A stretch of DNA of 64,000 bases from Rhodococcus triatomae BKS 15-14 (lineage in GTDB: Bacteria > Actinomycetota > Actinomycetes > Mycobacteriales > Mycobacteriaceae): NCBI GenBank assembly GCA_000341795.1, contig AODO01000063.1, forward strand, positions 59,940 through 123,939, given 5' to 3'. Shown piece after piece: positions 33,425-42,287 of the stretch; within the stretch, counting starts at the first letter, position 1, and each line of letters starts with the position of its first letter. Under the pieces are notes generated by a model that saw only the letters and a list, made by a program, of their open reading frames with translations, was not told where the DNA came from and ran no database searches. The position numbers and the translations under genes were made by a program.

Positions 33425-34681
33425 TCATCCACCCGTCGGGGTGGGAAGTTCGGGGCCCGCGTACGTCAGGGGGAGGGACTGCGGTCCGATCGGTGTCGGG
33501 TCCGCCTTCTGCATCGGATCGGCCGCCGGGTCGGGACCGGAGAAGGGGTCGTTCGGCGGGCGCGGCGCGTTGCGGGCACCGCGGATCAACACCGACGGAT
33601 CCTGGTCCGGGCAGTCGAGGTTCAGGTACGGCTCCGGGAAATCCGCCTGCCACGGGGGAAGTCGCGGAATGTCGTAGTCGCACGAGTTGCGCGGGTGGAT
33701 GTTGACCGCGGCCCAGATGCCCCCGTCGCGCAGGACGGTGCCGAGTGCGTCGAGGGTCGAGCCCTCCCGGTACTGCGGGAAGAAGAACTCCTGCAGCGCA
33801 GGCACCCGCAGATTCGTCAACTGCGCGATGGTGGTGAGGTTGCCGAGCAACTGCACCATCGTGGGCGAGTTGTCGGCGATCAGCGCGTCGATCGCCGCGA
33901 ACGTGGCAGGGGTCCGGTCCAGCAGTGTCCGCAGGCCGGAGTCCATCGCCGCCGTCCCCGCCAGTACCTCGTCCAGGTTGCTCGCGGTGATGTGCAGGCC
34001 GTCGCCGATCATGCCGAGGCTCACCCGGCTGGTGCCGAGGAGGTCGACCGTCTGCGGCAGCACCGAGTCCAGAGTCGTGGCGAGGAAGACCCCACCGTCG
34101 ACGATGGCCGCGAGCTTGCGCGGCGCGTCCGGCCCGGCACCGAGCTCGTCGACGACGGCGGTCAGGGTGTCCGGGTCGACCTGCGCGAGCATGCCGTCGA
34201 GGTTGCCCATCATCGTCGACAGCGGGACCGGGGTGACCGTCTCGTCGCCGGCGATCACGGTCCCGTCCTCCAGGTACGGTCCCTCGTCCCCGGACGGCCG
34301 GAAGTCCAGGTACTGCTCACCGGCGAGCGACAGGCTCGCCACCCGTACCTCGCCACCCATCGGGATCTGCTCAGCGGCATCGATCTCGGCCACCGCCACG
34401 ACGTCCGAGTCCCCCAGTTCGAGCGCGCGCACCTGCCCGACCGGAACCCCGCGCAGTGCGACGTTCTGCCCCACCAGCAGCCCGCCGGTGTCCTTCAGAT
34501 GGACCCGGACCGTGATCGTCCGGTCGGTGGGTTTCACGTCGAACACGCCTGCCACCAGGTAACCGACACCGAGCACGAACACGAGCGCCAGACCGATCGC
34601 CGACAGGCCCAGCCGGTGGGCCACCCCGAATCGCACCGCGGACACGACGCCCCGCGCCATCCGCTCCGCCGTGGCGGTCAT
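33425..34681 (-). CDS. mceF: MCE family protein MceF
   Basis: The 418-residue protein has one N-terminal membrane helix (LSAIGLALVFVLGVGYLVAGVF) and the MCE domain (ITVRVHLKDTGGLLVGQNVALRGVPVGQVRALEL), then a long helical region and a proline-rich C-terminus (about 60 residues) with a DCPDQDP cysteine. MceF forms part of the hexameric lipid-import tunnel. ATG overlaps the mceE stop by 4 nt. Confidence 0.9.
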   Translation of the reverse strand: MTATAERMARGVVSAVRFGVAHRLGLSAIGLALVFVLGVGYLVAGVFDVKPTDRTITVRVHLKDTGGLLVGQNVALRGVPVGQVRALELGDSDVVAVAEIDAAEQIPMGGEVRVASLSLAGEQYLDFRPSGDEGPYLEDGTVIAGDETVTPVPLSTMMGNLDGMLAQVDPDTLTAVVDELGAGPDAPRKLAAIVDGGVFLATTLDSVLPQTVDLLGTSRVSLGMIGDGLHITASNLDEVLAGTAAMDSGLRTLLDRTPATFAAIDALIADNSPTMVQLLGNLTTIAQLTNLRVPALQEFFFPQYREGSTLDALGTVLRDGGIWAAVNIHPRNSCDYDIPRLPPWQADFPEPYLNLDCPDQDPSVLIRGARNAPRPPNDPFSGPDPAADPMQKADPTPIGPQSLPLTYAGPELPTPTGG

Positions 34682-35781
34682 CGTCCGGGTCCGAACACTT
34701 TGTCGCGCAACCGTTGCAGCGTGTAGGTGATCGTTCCGACCGCTGCGGCACCGTCCGCTGCCTCCGGCAGCCTGCTACCCGGGTCCGCGGGATGGTTCGG
34801 GTCGACGAGCGCGCCGATCGCGAGGTCCTGCAGGTCCGCGTTCACGTGCGCCGAGGTCGAGTTGGTGATCTTGATGATCGGGCCGAGCATCTCGTTGACG
34901 GCGGCGAGGCTGGCGTTCGGATCGTTCGCGGCGCGCGCGAGCTCCGCGGCGATCGTGTTCACGTCGGCGATGAGGCCACCCGCACCGGTCCCCGCGATCG
35001 AGGGGTACCGCTCCAGTTGGCGGGTGATGCGGTCGATCCTGCCGAGCAGTGCGAGCATCTGCTCGGTGTTCGCCGACACCGCCCGAGCCGCCGGCGCCGC
35101 TGCCGTCACCACTTCTGCGAGAGTCCCCTGCTGCTCGGCGAGCGTGCGGCTGAGTTCGCCGGTCGCTGCGAGGGTGGCGTCGATGTCCGCGTTGCGGGCG
35201 GCGAGGTTCCGAACCAGGTCGGTGGACTGGGTGACGAGCCCCGCCAGTCCCTCCCCACGGTCGCCGACGGCGGCGCCCAGCCCGTTGACCACCTCGGTGG
35301 CGTCCCGTAGTACACCACCGTTGACCAGCAGCGCCGCCGTGGTGAGCACGTCCTCGACGGTGGCCGCGACGGAGGTCCGATCGAGCGGGATGTTGTCGCC
35401 CTCCTGAAGTGTCGGACCGTCGGGTGCCGCGTCCGGTGGCGGTTCCACAGACACGAAGATGTCACCGAGCGGGGTGGCCGACCGAAGTTCCGCGGTGGTG
35501 TCGACCGGCAGCTCGACGCTGTCGGTGATCCGCATCGTGACGACGGCGGTGTAGTCGTCCACGGCCATCGACTCGACCTCGCCGACGTCGACACCGCCTC
35601 GCTTGACCTTCGCGGAGGCGGGGAGATTCAGCGCGTTCGCGAAGGTCGCGGTGATCGTGTAGGAAGCTCCGCCGACCCCCGGTGCCGGCAACGGCAGATC
35701 CTCGAGGCCGACGGAGCACGCCGACGTCGACAGCGCCAGGAGCGCACCCACGCCCGCGACCAGGGCGCGACGCGCGTTCAT
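34678..35781 (-). CDS. mceE: MCE family lipoprotein MceE (LprK-like)
   Basis: The 367-residue protein begins with a lipoprotein signal ending LSTSACS (Cys22), then the MCE domain (YTITATFANALNLPASAKVKRGGVDVGEVESM). It is the only lipobox-bearing MCE protein in the operon, as expected of MceE. Lipidation anchors it at the cell-envelope end of the importer. ATGA overlap with mceD. Confidence 0.9.
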   Translation of the reverse strand: MNARRALVAGVGALLALSTSACSVGLEDLPLPAPGVGGASYTITATFANALNLPASAKVKRGGVDVGEVESMAVDDYTAVVTMRITDSVELPVDTTAELRSATPLGDIFVSVEPPPDAAPDGPTLQEGDNIPLDRTSVAATVEDVLTTAALLVNGGVLRDATEVVNGLGAAVGDRGEGLAGLVTQSTDLVRNLAARNADIDATLAATGELSRTLAEQQGTLAEVVTAAAPAARAVSANTEQMLALLGRIDRITRQLERYPSIAGTGAGGLIADVNTIAAELARAANDPNASLAAVNEMLGPIIKITNSTSAHVNADLQDLAIGALVDPNHPADPGSRLPEAADGAAAVGTITYTLQRLRDKVFGPGR

Positions 35782-36884
35782 CGGGTCACCCCGGCGATGC
35801 CCTCGAGCATGCCCGATATCCCGAAGTCCGGCCCGAAGTCGGCCAACGTGCCGGTGCTGCAGCCGAGTTGGCGCATCCCGAGCAGATTGCACACTTCCTT
35901 CGTGAGCTGGCTGTCGAAGAAGACCTTCTCCAACTGGGCATGCACCCGCGCCGCGCCGTTCTGCTGGTCCATCGAGTTGTACGCGTTGTCGAGCAGAAGC
36001 GGCGTGAGATCCAGGAACTCGGCGATCTGACGTCGGTAGTCGACGAGCGCCGTGGTCACCGTCGTCGCGTCCGCAGCAGCGCCCGCCATCGCCTCCCTGT
36101 TGGCGTTCAGCAGATCGGTCGCCTGCGCGAGCACGGAGTTCAGCTTCGTCCCGGTCTCACCGCTGCCGAGGTCCGAGGCGGCGAGCACGTCGGTGAGTTG
36201 CCTCATGGTGGAACCGAATTCACCGATCTGCTGCTGGTTCGCGGCCGAGACCGAGCTGAGTTCGGCGAGGTCGTCGACCACCTGGGTGAGCGCGTTGCGG
36301 GTCTGCTCGCCGTGATCGTCGCCGAGCTGCAACGCCTCCGACAGCGAACCCAGCGCCGATCTCATCGCATCCCCGTTCCCCACGGTCATGGCGGCGCTGA
36401 CGTTCAGCAGGTCCGCGACCGGTCCCCCACCCGCCCCGTCGCCCTGCAACTGTCTCGCCATGGTGTCCGCCATCGACAGGAGGCGGTCGAACTCGATCGG
36501 TGTCCGGGTCCGGTCCGGCCCGACGACCGCACCGTCCTCCATCGTCGCTCCCCCGGTGTACGCGGGGGTGAGCTCGACGTGCCGGTCGGTGAGCACGGAG
36601 GTCGACACGGTGACGGCCTCGGCGTCGGCGGGAACGTCCACATTCGCGTCGATCTCCATCGTCACGTCGACGAACGTCCCGTGTGGTTGGACCGCCGTGA
36701 CGGTGCCGACCGGAATTCCCAGGACGGACACGGCATTGCCGAGGTAGAGACCGGCGCCGCTGTCGAACTGGGCCGTGACCTCGATGGTGTCGCCGGATGC
36801 GACGGCGCTGGCGGTACACACCCATGCCAGCCCGACGGCCGCGCCCAGGGCACCGATCGCGACGATCCTCCGCGACAGTCTCAT
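35778..36884 (-). CDS. mceD: MCE family protein MceD
   Basis: The 368-residue protein has a hydrophobic N-terminus (IVAIGALGAAVGLAWVCTASAVA) and the MCE domain (TIEVTAQFDSGAGLYLGNAVSVLGIPVGTVTAVQPHG). A long coiled helical segment follows with a terminal Cys pair region (VCNLLGMRQLGCSTG). It is a stator subunit of the Mce lipid channel. ATGA overlap with mceC. Confidence 0.9.
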   Translation of the reverse strand: MRLSRRIVAIGALGAAVGLAWVCTASAVASGDTIEVTAQFDSGAGLYLGNAVSVLGIPVGTVTAVQPHGTFVDVTMEIDANVDVPADAEAVTVSTSVLTDRHVELTPAYTGGATMEDGAVVGPDRTRTPIEFDRLLSMADTMARQLQGDGAGGGPVADLLNVSAAMTVGNGDAMRSALGSLSEALQLGDDHGEQTRNALTQVVDDLAELSSVSAANQQQIGEFGSTMRQLTDVLAASDLGSGETGTKLNSVLAQATDLLNANREAMAGAAADATTVTTALVDYRRQIAEFLDLTPLLLDNAYNSMDQQNGAARVHAQLEKVFFDSQLTKEVCNLLGMRQLGCSTGTLADFGPDFGISGMLEGIAGVTR

Positions 36885-37918
36885 TGGCAGTCCTGAAGGT
36901 AGGGCGGCAGATTCCGCAGCTCCGCCTGGCCGCTGATCGCACACATCCAGGAGTCGATGAGCGGGCCCGCGGGCGCGGTGAAGTCCACCTCGTTGGCCGT
37001 ACCGGTCGCGTTGGTGAAGTTGCGCAACGGGACCGGCAGGATCTGCAGGGTGTTGCGCAGCAAGGCGTCATTCGAGCTCAACGACTGGAGCAGACCGCGC
37101 AGGCTCGTGACGAGCGAGTCGATCTCGGGGCGATTGCCGTTGACGGTCCGGTCGAGTTGGTCGACGAGGACGGTCGTCGACGTCAGGAGCTTCTCGAGTG
37201 TCTGTTGACGTAGAACCACCTGCTGCACCAGCGCGTTTCCGTCCCGGACCATCGCGCCGAATCGGCCCTGCTGCTCGCGCACCGCGGTGGTCAGCTCGGC
37301 GCTGTTCCGCAGCAGGGACCCGATCTGGTCGCGGCGGTCGGCGAGGATCGTCGACAAGGTCTCGATGTTGGTCAGCACCTGCGGCACCAGTTCCGGAGTG
37401 CCCTCGAGCGACGTCGACAGGGTGGTCATCGCCTCACCGATCTTCGCGGCGTCGACGTCCTCGAAGGTGGTCGTGGCATCGGCCAGCACCTGTTGGAGGT
37501 CGTAGGGGACGGACGTGTCGGCGAGCGGAATCCGCCCGTCCGTGAGCTCGCCCGAACCGGCGGGCTCGATCTCGAGGTAACGGGACCCGAGGAGGGTGGT
37601 GAGCTTGATCGACGCCCGCGTTCCGTCACCCATCGGGACGCCGTCGTCCACCGAGAAGCCGACCACGACGTGATCGCCGGCGAGCCGTGAGCCGTCGACG
37701 GTCCCGACCTGAACTCCGGCGACCGTGACCGCGTCTCCGGGCCGAATACCCGCCGCCTGCAGGAACTCCGCCTCGTATCGCGTCTCGCCGAGACCGACAC
37801 GCCCGACGACGAGGAGGCCGGTCAGCAGCAGTGCGACGAGTGCCACCGCCGTGACGCCCAGGGCCAGTCGACTGTGGTCCTCGACGGGGCGGCGCAGCAC
37901 CTCGATCGGATTCCTCAT
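36881..37918 (-). CDS. mceC: MCE family protein MceC
   Basis: The 345-residue protein has one membrane helix (ALGVTAVALVALLLTGLLVVG), the MCE domain (YEAEFLQAAGIRPGDAVTVAGVQVGTVDGS) and a helical tail that ends in PPYLQDCQ. It is shorter than mycobacterial MceC and lacks a long proline-rich tail. ATGA overlap with mceB. Confidence 0.9.
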   Translation of the reverse strand: MRNPIEVLRRPVEDHSRLALGVTAVALVALLLTGLLVVGRVGLGETRYEAEFLQAAGIRPGDAVTVAGVQVGTVDGSRLAGDHVVVGFSVDDGVPMGDGTRASIKLTTLLGSRYLEIEPAGSGELTDGRIPLADTSVPYDLQQVLADATTTFEDVDAAKIGEAMTTLSTSLEGTPELVPQVLTNIETLSTILADRRDQIGSLLRNSAELTTAVREQQGRFGAMVRDGNALVQQVVLRQQTLEKLLTSTTVLVDQLDRTVNGNRPEIDSLVTSLRGLLQSLSSNDALLRNTLQILPVPLRNFTNATGTANEVDFTAPAGPLIDSWMCAISGQAELRNLPPYLQDCQ

Positions 37919-38952
37919 CGGCACACCGCCGACTGGGTGACCTGTCCGCCCGGGGTGGCGTTGGCGACGACGCTCGGGATCACGGTGCTGATGCCGGGCA
38001 GCAGGGTCACGTTGAAGTTGCACAGGTACGTGTTGAGGTAACTCCCCTCCTGACTCACCCTGGCCAGTCCCTTCAGCATCGGCGGGAGGTTGAACGCGAA
38101 GAACGCGAACTCGTCCTTGTTGGCGAGGAAGTGATCGACGAACCCGGGATTGCGGGTGACGATCTGGTCGATCTGCGGTTGCGCCTCGTCGGTGAGGTCC
38201 GCCACGCGCGACGCCACCGTCGACACCCGCCCCAACTGGTCGCCCAGTTCGTCCCGCCGGGCCGACAGTGCCGTGAGGATCTCCTGCGACTGCGTGATCA
38301 CGGTGTCGAGGTCACCGCGCTGCGCAGCGAGCGTGCCGACGACGCCGTCGAGATCGACGATGATGTCGCCGAGCACCTTGTCGGGCCCGGCCAGGGACTC
38401 GGCAAGGCTGGACGTCTGGGCGACCAGTGTGGCCACCGATCCGGTGTCGCCCTGCATCGCGGCGACCACCGCCTCGGTGATGTTGTCGACCTGCTCGGGA
38501 TCGAGAACGCTGAACAGCGGCTCGAACCCGTTGAGCAGCGCGGAGATGTCGAAGGACGGTTCGGTGCGCTCGACGGGGATCTCACCGCCGTCGGGCGTGA
38601 CCGCGGGGTCACCGTCCTCGCCGAGGCTCAAACCGAGGTAGCGCTGGCCGATGACGTTCTGATAGGTGATCGACGCCGTCGTGTTGCCGAACACGAGCTG
38701 GTCGGCGTCGACGCGGAACGCGACCCGTGCGAGGGTGCCGTCGAGCGCAACGGAGTCGACCCTGCCGACCCGCACACCCGCCATTCGCACGTCGTCGCCC
38801 TCCTGCAGGCCGGAGGCGTCGGTGAACACCGCGGTGTAGGACTTGGTGGGGCCCTCAACAGTTCGCTGCAGGGTCACCACGACGGTGGAGGTCAGGGCGA
38901 GCGACACCAACAGGAAGGCGATCAGCCCGATCAGCGGCCTCCGGATGCTCAT
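37915..38952 (-). CDS. mceB: MCE family protein MceB
   Basis: The 345-residue protein carries an N-terminal membrane helix (PLIGLIAFLLVSLALTSTVVVTL) and an MCE domain (SYTAVFTDASGLQEGDDVRMAGVRVGRVDSV). It also has the characteristic QRYLGLSLG, then an extended helix and a Cys near the end (YLCNFN and SAVCR). ATGA overlap with mceA. Confidence 0.9.
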   Translation of the reverse strand: MSIRRPLIGLIAFLLVSLALTSTVVVTLQRTVEGPTKSYTAVFTDASGLQEGDDVRMAGVRVGRVDSVALDGTLARVAFRVDADQLVFGNTTASITYQNVIGQRYLGLSLGEDGDPAVTPDGGEIPVERTEPSFDISALLNGFEPLFSVLDPEQVDNITEAVVAAMQGDTGSVATLVAQTSSLAESLAGPDKVLGDIIVDLDGVVGTLAAQRGDLDTVITQSQEILTALSARRDELGDQLGRVSTVASRVADLTDEAQPQIDQIVTRNPGFVDHFLANKDEFAFFAFNLPPMLKGLARVSQEGSYLNTYLCNFNVTLLPGISTVIPSVVANATPGGQVTQSAVCR

Positions 38953-40241
38953 CGGCCCTCCTCGCTCGGCGCGATGTGCACCACGGCACCGCGGGCCAGC
39001 GGGCCGAGCAGGAACTCGCCCGCACTGGTGAGGTCGCCGCCGAGGATCCGTCCCAGCATCTCCTTCTCCTGCGGTCCGCCGACCGGACCGACGTTGCCGC
39101 CCGGCACCGGGGCCGCGACGTCCGCTGTGTTCTGCGTGATGACCGGAGCCGCGGACGTCTCCGGGGCGGTGGTGCAGCTCGGTCCCTCGAGGGCGCCGTA
39201 TCGCGGGCAGTCGGACCGGGTGTACAGCCGGTGCGGAGTCAACTGGAACATGAACTTGCCGGTGGCGTTCTGCTGCCCGCGTGGCCAGAACTCGGCGAAC
39301 CACTTCTGCGCGATGTTGTTCATCCGCACCACGATCGGGCTGAACGACGGAGAACCGGCGGCCACGACGTCCAGGACGGGCGCCAGCTGCGTGGTGATGC
39401 CGATGATCTGGTCGGTGTTGTTCTCCAGCGCGGTCCCGACCGTCGTCAGGGTCGATGTTCCCGCGGACAGCATCGAGGTCAACGCGGCCTCCTTCTCGGC
39501 GACCGTGCGCAGCGGTGTCACCGCGTGGTGGAGGGCGTCGAGCAAATCGGGCGCGGACGTCTGCAGTCCGCGCACCGCTGTGCCGAGCGCGTCGAGAGTG
39601 GACTGCTCTCCCGTCGGGGCCGTCACCGTCGCGAGTTCACCGGTGATGCGGTCCAGTGCGCGTCCGGCCTCCACGATGTCGGCTCCGCGCCGGTCCGTCG
39701 CCTCCGCGAGCGCGGCGAGGATGCCGACGGTGTCGCCGCTTCCGGAACGACTTGTCGCGGAGACGATCTCGCGGAGCTTGGTCAGGGCGGTCTGCAACTG
39801 CACGGTCTCGAGGCTCTCGTCCTGGGGAATCTCCGCGCCGGGTTCGAGCGCAGGCGCGGGCCCGTTGTCGACGAGCTGGACCGAGGAGACCGCGAACACG
39901 TTGCTCGGCACGACCCTCGCGGTCACCGAATCCGGAATACCCCCTGCGTATTCCGGATTCAGCGCCATCAGGACGTGATTGGGCCCGGCGCCGACGGCCG
40001 GCTCGACCTCCGTGACCTGACCGACCACGAGCCCGCGGAACTTCACGTCGGAGCGGGCCGGCAGCCCGTCACCCACGTCCTCGAGCAGGGCCGTCGCCTG
40101 CACCGTGTCGTCGAAGCCACCGCCCGACTTCACCAGTACGCCCGCGACGATCAACCCCACCACGACGAGAGCAGCAATGCCCGAAACGAGAAGCTGATTC
40201 TCAGACGGGCCGCGGCCATCGAGGTCGAAACGATTCGGCAT
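38949..40241 (-). CDS. mceA: MCE family protein MceA
   Basis: The 430-residue protein has one membrane helix (VSGIAALVVVGLIVAGVLV), an MCE domain (TVQATALLEDVGDGLPARSDVKFRGLVVGQVTEV) and a long helical/C-terminal region (SPIVVRMNNIAQKWFAEFW) with a proline- and threonine-rich end. The ATG at 40241 follows the yrbEB stop by 5 nt. It is the first MCE protein, contacting the YrbE permeases. Confidence 0.9.
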   Translation of the reverse strand: MPNRFDLDGRGPSENQLLVSGIAALVVVGLIVAGVLVKSGGGFDDTVQATALLEDVGDGLPARSDVKFRGLVVGQVTEVEPAVGAGPNHVLMALNPEYAGGIPDSVTARVVPSNVFAVSSVQLVDNGPAPALEPGAEIPQDESLETVQLQTALTKLREIVSATSRSGSGDTVGILAALAEATDRRGADIVEAGRALDRITGELATVTAPTGEQSTLDALGTAVRGLQTSAPDLLDALHHAVTPLRTVAEKEAALTSMLSAGTSTLTTVGTALENNTDQIIGITTQLAPVLDVVAAGSPSFSPIVVRMNNIAQKWFAEFWPRGQQNATGKFMFQLTPHRLYTRSDCPRYGALEGPSCTTAPETSAAPVITQNTADVAAPVPGGNVGPVGGPQEKEMLGRILGGDLTSAGEFLLGPLARGAVVHIAPSEEGR

Positions 40242-40246
40242 GTGTG

Positions 40247-41104
40247 TCAGCCACCCAACCTGGCACTCGACCCGATGCCCCACAGCGCGACCGTGAGAAG
40301 CAGGTTGACGACGATCATCGCGGAGATGCTCGCCCGCATGGCACGCCCGGCCGCCATGCCGACACCCTGCGGCCCACCCGTCGCGAAATAGCCGTAGTAG
40401 CACTGGATGACCGTCGTGATGATCACGAACACAACCGCTTTCAGCAGCGAGTAGACGACGTCCGTGCCGCTGAGCACCAGCGAGAAGTAGTGGTCGTAGG
40501 TACCCGTGGACATTCCGCGGGACGCACCGATCACGATGCGCACCGCCAGGTAGTTCGCGGCGAGGCAGACCAGGTACAGGGGAACGATCGCGACGACCGA
40601 GGCGAGCAGGCGGGTGGTCACCAGATACGGAATCGACCGGATCGCCAGTGTCTCCATCGCGTCGATCTCCTCCGAGATCCGCATCGCGCCGAGTTGGGCG
40701 GTGAACCGGCACCCCGCCTGGGAGGCGAACGCGAGCGAGGCCATGATCGGTGCGAGCTCCCGGGTGGTCGCGGTCGCCGAGATCATGCCGGTCGCCTGCT
40801 CCATCCCCAGCAGGTGCAGCGCGTTGTACCCCTCGATCCCGACGATCGCGCCCGCGGCCGCACCGAGGACGATGATCACGCCCGCGGTCCCGCCGCCGAC
40901 GACCAGTGAGCCGTTCCCCCAGGTGACGTCGGACAGGATTCGCAGGAACTCCTTGCGGTAGTGGCGCAGCGTCACCGGAATCGCGAGGAGGGCGCGGAGC
41001 AGGAAGGCCGTCATGTGCCCGAGACGCAGCAGGCCGGCCGCGGGTCCCGCCACCGCGCGGGAGAGCGCCTGCGCGCCGGGGATCGGGCTGTACTTCGAGG
41101 CCAT
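40247..41104 (-). CDS. yrbEB: YrbE/MlaE-family permease, second subunit
   Basis: The 285-residue MlaE permease has several membrane helices (GTAGVIIVLGAAAGAIVG, LLASVVAIVPLYLVCLAANYLAV, AVVFVIITTVIQCYYGYFATGGPQGVG). It also has the conserved EEIDAMETLAIRSIPYLVTTR loop that engages the MceG ATPase. The gene for the ATPase is not in the window; one MceG usually serves all mce operons. ATGA overlap with yrbEA. Confidence 0.92.
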   Translation of the reverse strand: MASKYSPIPGAQALSRAVAGPAAGLLRLGHMTAFLLRALLAIPVTLRHYRKEFLRILSDVTWGNGSLVVGGGTAGVIIVLGAAAGAIVGIEGYNALHLLGMEQATGMISATATTRELAPIMASLAFASQAGCRFTAQLGAMRISEEIDAMETLAIRSIPYLVTTRLLASVVAIVPLYLVCLAANYLAVRIVIGASRGMSTGTYDHYFSLVLSGTDVVYSLLKAVVFVIITTVIQCYYGYFATGGPQGVGMAAGRAMRASISAMIVVNLLLTVALWGIGSSARLGG

Positions 41105-41997
41105 CAGAACCCGACCCGTGGGAAGAGGATCACGTAGAGCTCGGTGAGCCCGACGTTGACGAGCATCAGCAGCAGGATCGAGGCGACCACGGTCGCGTTG
41201 ACGGAGTTCGCGACGCCGGCAGAGCCACCCTTGGTGCTCAATCCCTTCTGGCAGGCCACGATTGCGACGATCGCGCCGTACACCACGGCCTTGATCATGG
41301 TCAGCACGAAGTCGCCGACGGTGGCGAACGAGGCGAACGTGGTGACGAAGCTGCCCGACGTCCCCTCCTGGACGAACGTGTTGAACAGGTAGCCGGCGAG
41401 GAATCCGACGAAGCACACGAGCCCGGTCAGCGCGACACCGACGACGATCGCCGCCGCGAGCCTGGGCACGACGAGGCGTCGCACCGGCGAGATGCCCATG
41501 ACCTCGAGGGCGTCGATCTCGTCGCGGATCTTGCGCGAGCCGAGGTCGGCGCACACGGCGGAGCCGGCGGCCGCGGCCATGAGCAACGCGGCGACCATCG
41601 GCGCCCCCTGCCGGATCACCGCGAGGCCACTGGCCGCGCCGGCCAGCGAGGTGGCACCGACCTGCCCGGCGAGCAGCCCGAACTGGATCGACATGGTGAC
41701 ACCGATCGGGATGGCGACGAAGAGGGTCGGCATCGCGGTCGCGGACACCATGAACACGGCCTGGCGCACGAACTCGGCGAACGGAAAGCGCAGCCGGACC
41801 AGGTCGACGACGAGGTACTGGACGGCCCGGACGCCGAGCACGAACTGTCCGCCGACGGTTTCGAGCGAGGCAACGGGGTGCCGGCGGACCAGCCCGCGGA
41901 GCCACGCCCCGATCTCTCCCAGTGCGGGGCCGGGGGGCGCCACCGGAGTCGCGCCGGACGCGGCGTGCTCCCCGGCGCCCACCTGCGTCTGCGTCAT
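41104..41997 (-). CDS. yrbEA: YrbE/MlaE-family permease, first subunit
   Basis: The 297-residue MlaE permease is the first gene of the operon. It has hydrophobic segments (MPTLFVAIPIGVTMSIQFGLLAGQ, AAAIVVGVALTGLVCFVGFLAGYLF) and the coupling loop RDEIDALEVMGISPVRRLVVPRL. With YrbEB it forms the inner-membrane channel for lipid import. Its promoter and operator lie in the 290-nt gap upstream. Confidence 0.92.
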   Translation of the reverse strand: MTQTQVGAGEHAASGATPVAPPGPALGEIGAWLRGLVRRHPVASLETVGGQFVLGVRAVQYLVVDLVRLRFPFAEFVRQAVFMVSATAMPTLFVAIPIGVTMSIQFGLLAGQVGATSLAGAASGLAVIRQGAPMVAALLMAAAAGSAVCADLGSRKIRDEIDALEVMGISPVRRLVVPRLAAAIVVGVALTGLVCFVGFLAGYLFNTFVQEGTSGSFVTTFASFATVGDFVLTMIKAVVYGAIVAIVACQKGLSTKGGSAGVANSVNATVVASILLLMLVNVGLTELYVILFPRVGF

Positions 41998-42092
41998 CGA
42001 GCTTCACCCCATTCCGCTCGCACCCAGGGACGACCGATGCTGACCGCCCAGCTCACCGCCACCCGGAGACCCGGACCCGGCCGACTCCCCGA

Positions 42093-42156
42093 CCAATGCT
42101 GATCGACTGCTCAGCATTGGCGCCAATGTCTATCACGGTCCGCGAGCTGTGGTCAA
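42093..42156 (-). promoter_or_regulatory. mce operon promoter with TetR operator
   Basis: On the minus strand, TTGACC (42151-42156) and TAGACA (42127-42132) are spaced 18 nt, a good sigma-70-type promoter. Directly downstream, 42093-42120 is a perfect 10-bp inverted repeat CCAATGCTGA/TCAGCATTGG around 8 nt. It contains the same 18-mer found at 32714 before the TetR gene. A repressor there would cover the transcription start. No other feature is seen in the 290-nt gap. Confidence 0.8.
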
Positions 42157-42287
42157 TGACACAGTTGTCCAGGTTTGTGGTGCGCGTCATGGAGAGCGGT
42201 GGCGTCAGCGCCACGACCTGGACCGTTGCCGACGCGTTCCACGCACGGGCGGGCACCCGGCGGCTGTGCCGCGCCGGGCGCGGCGAC

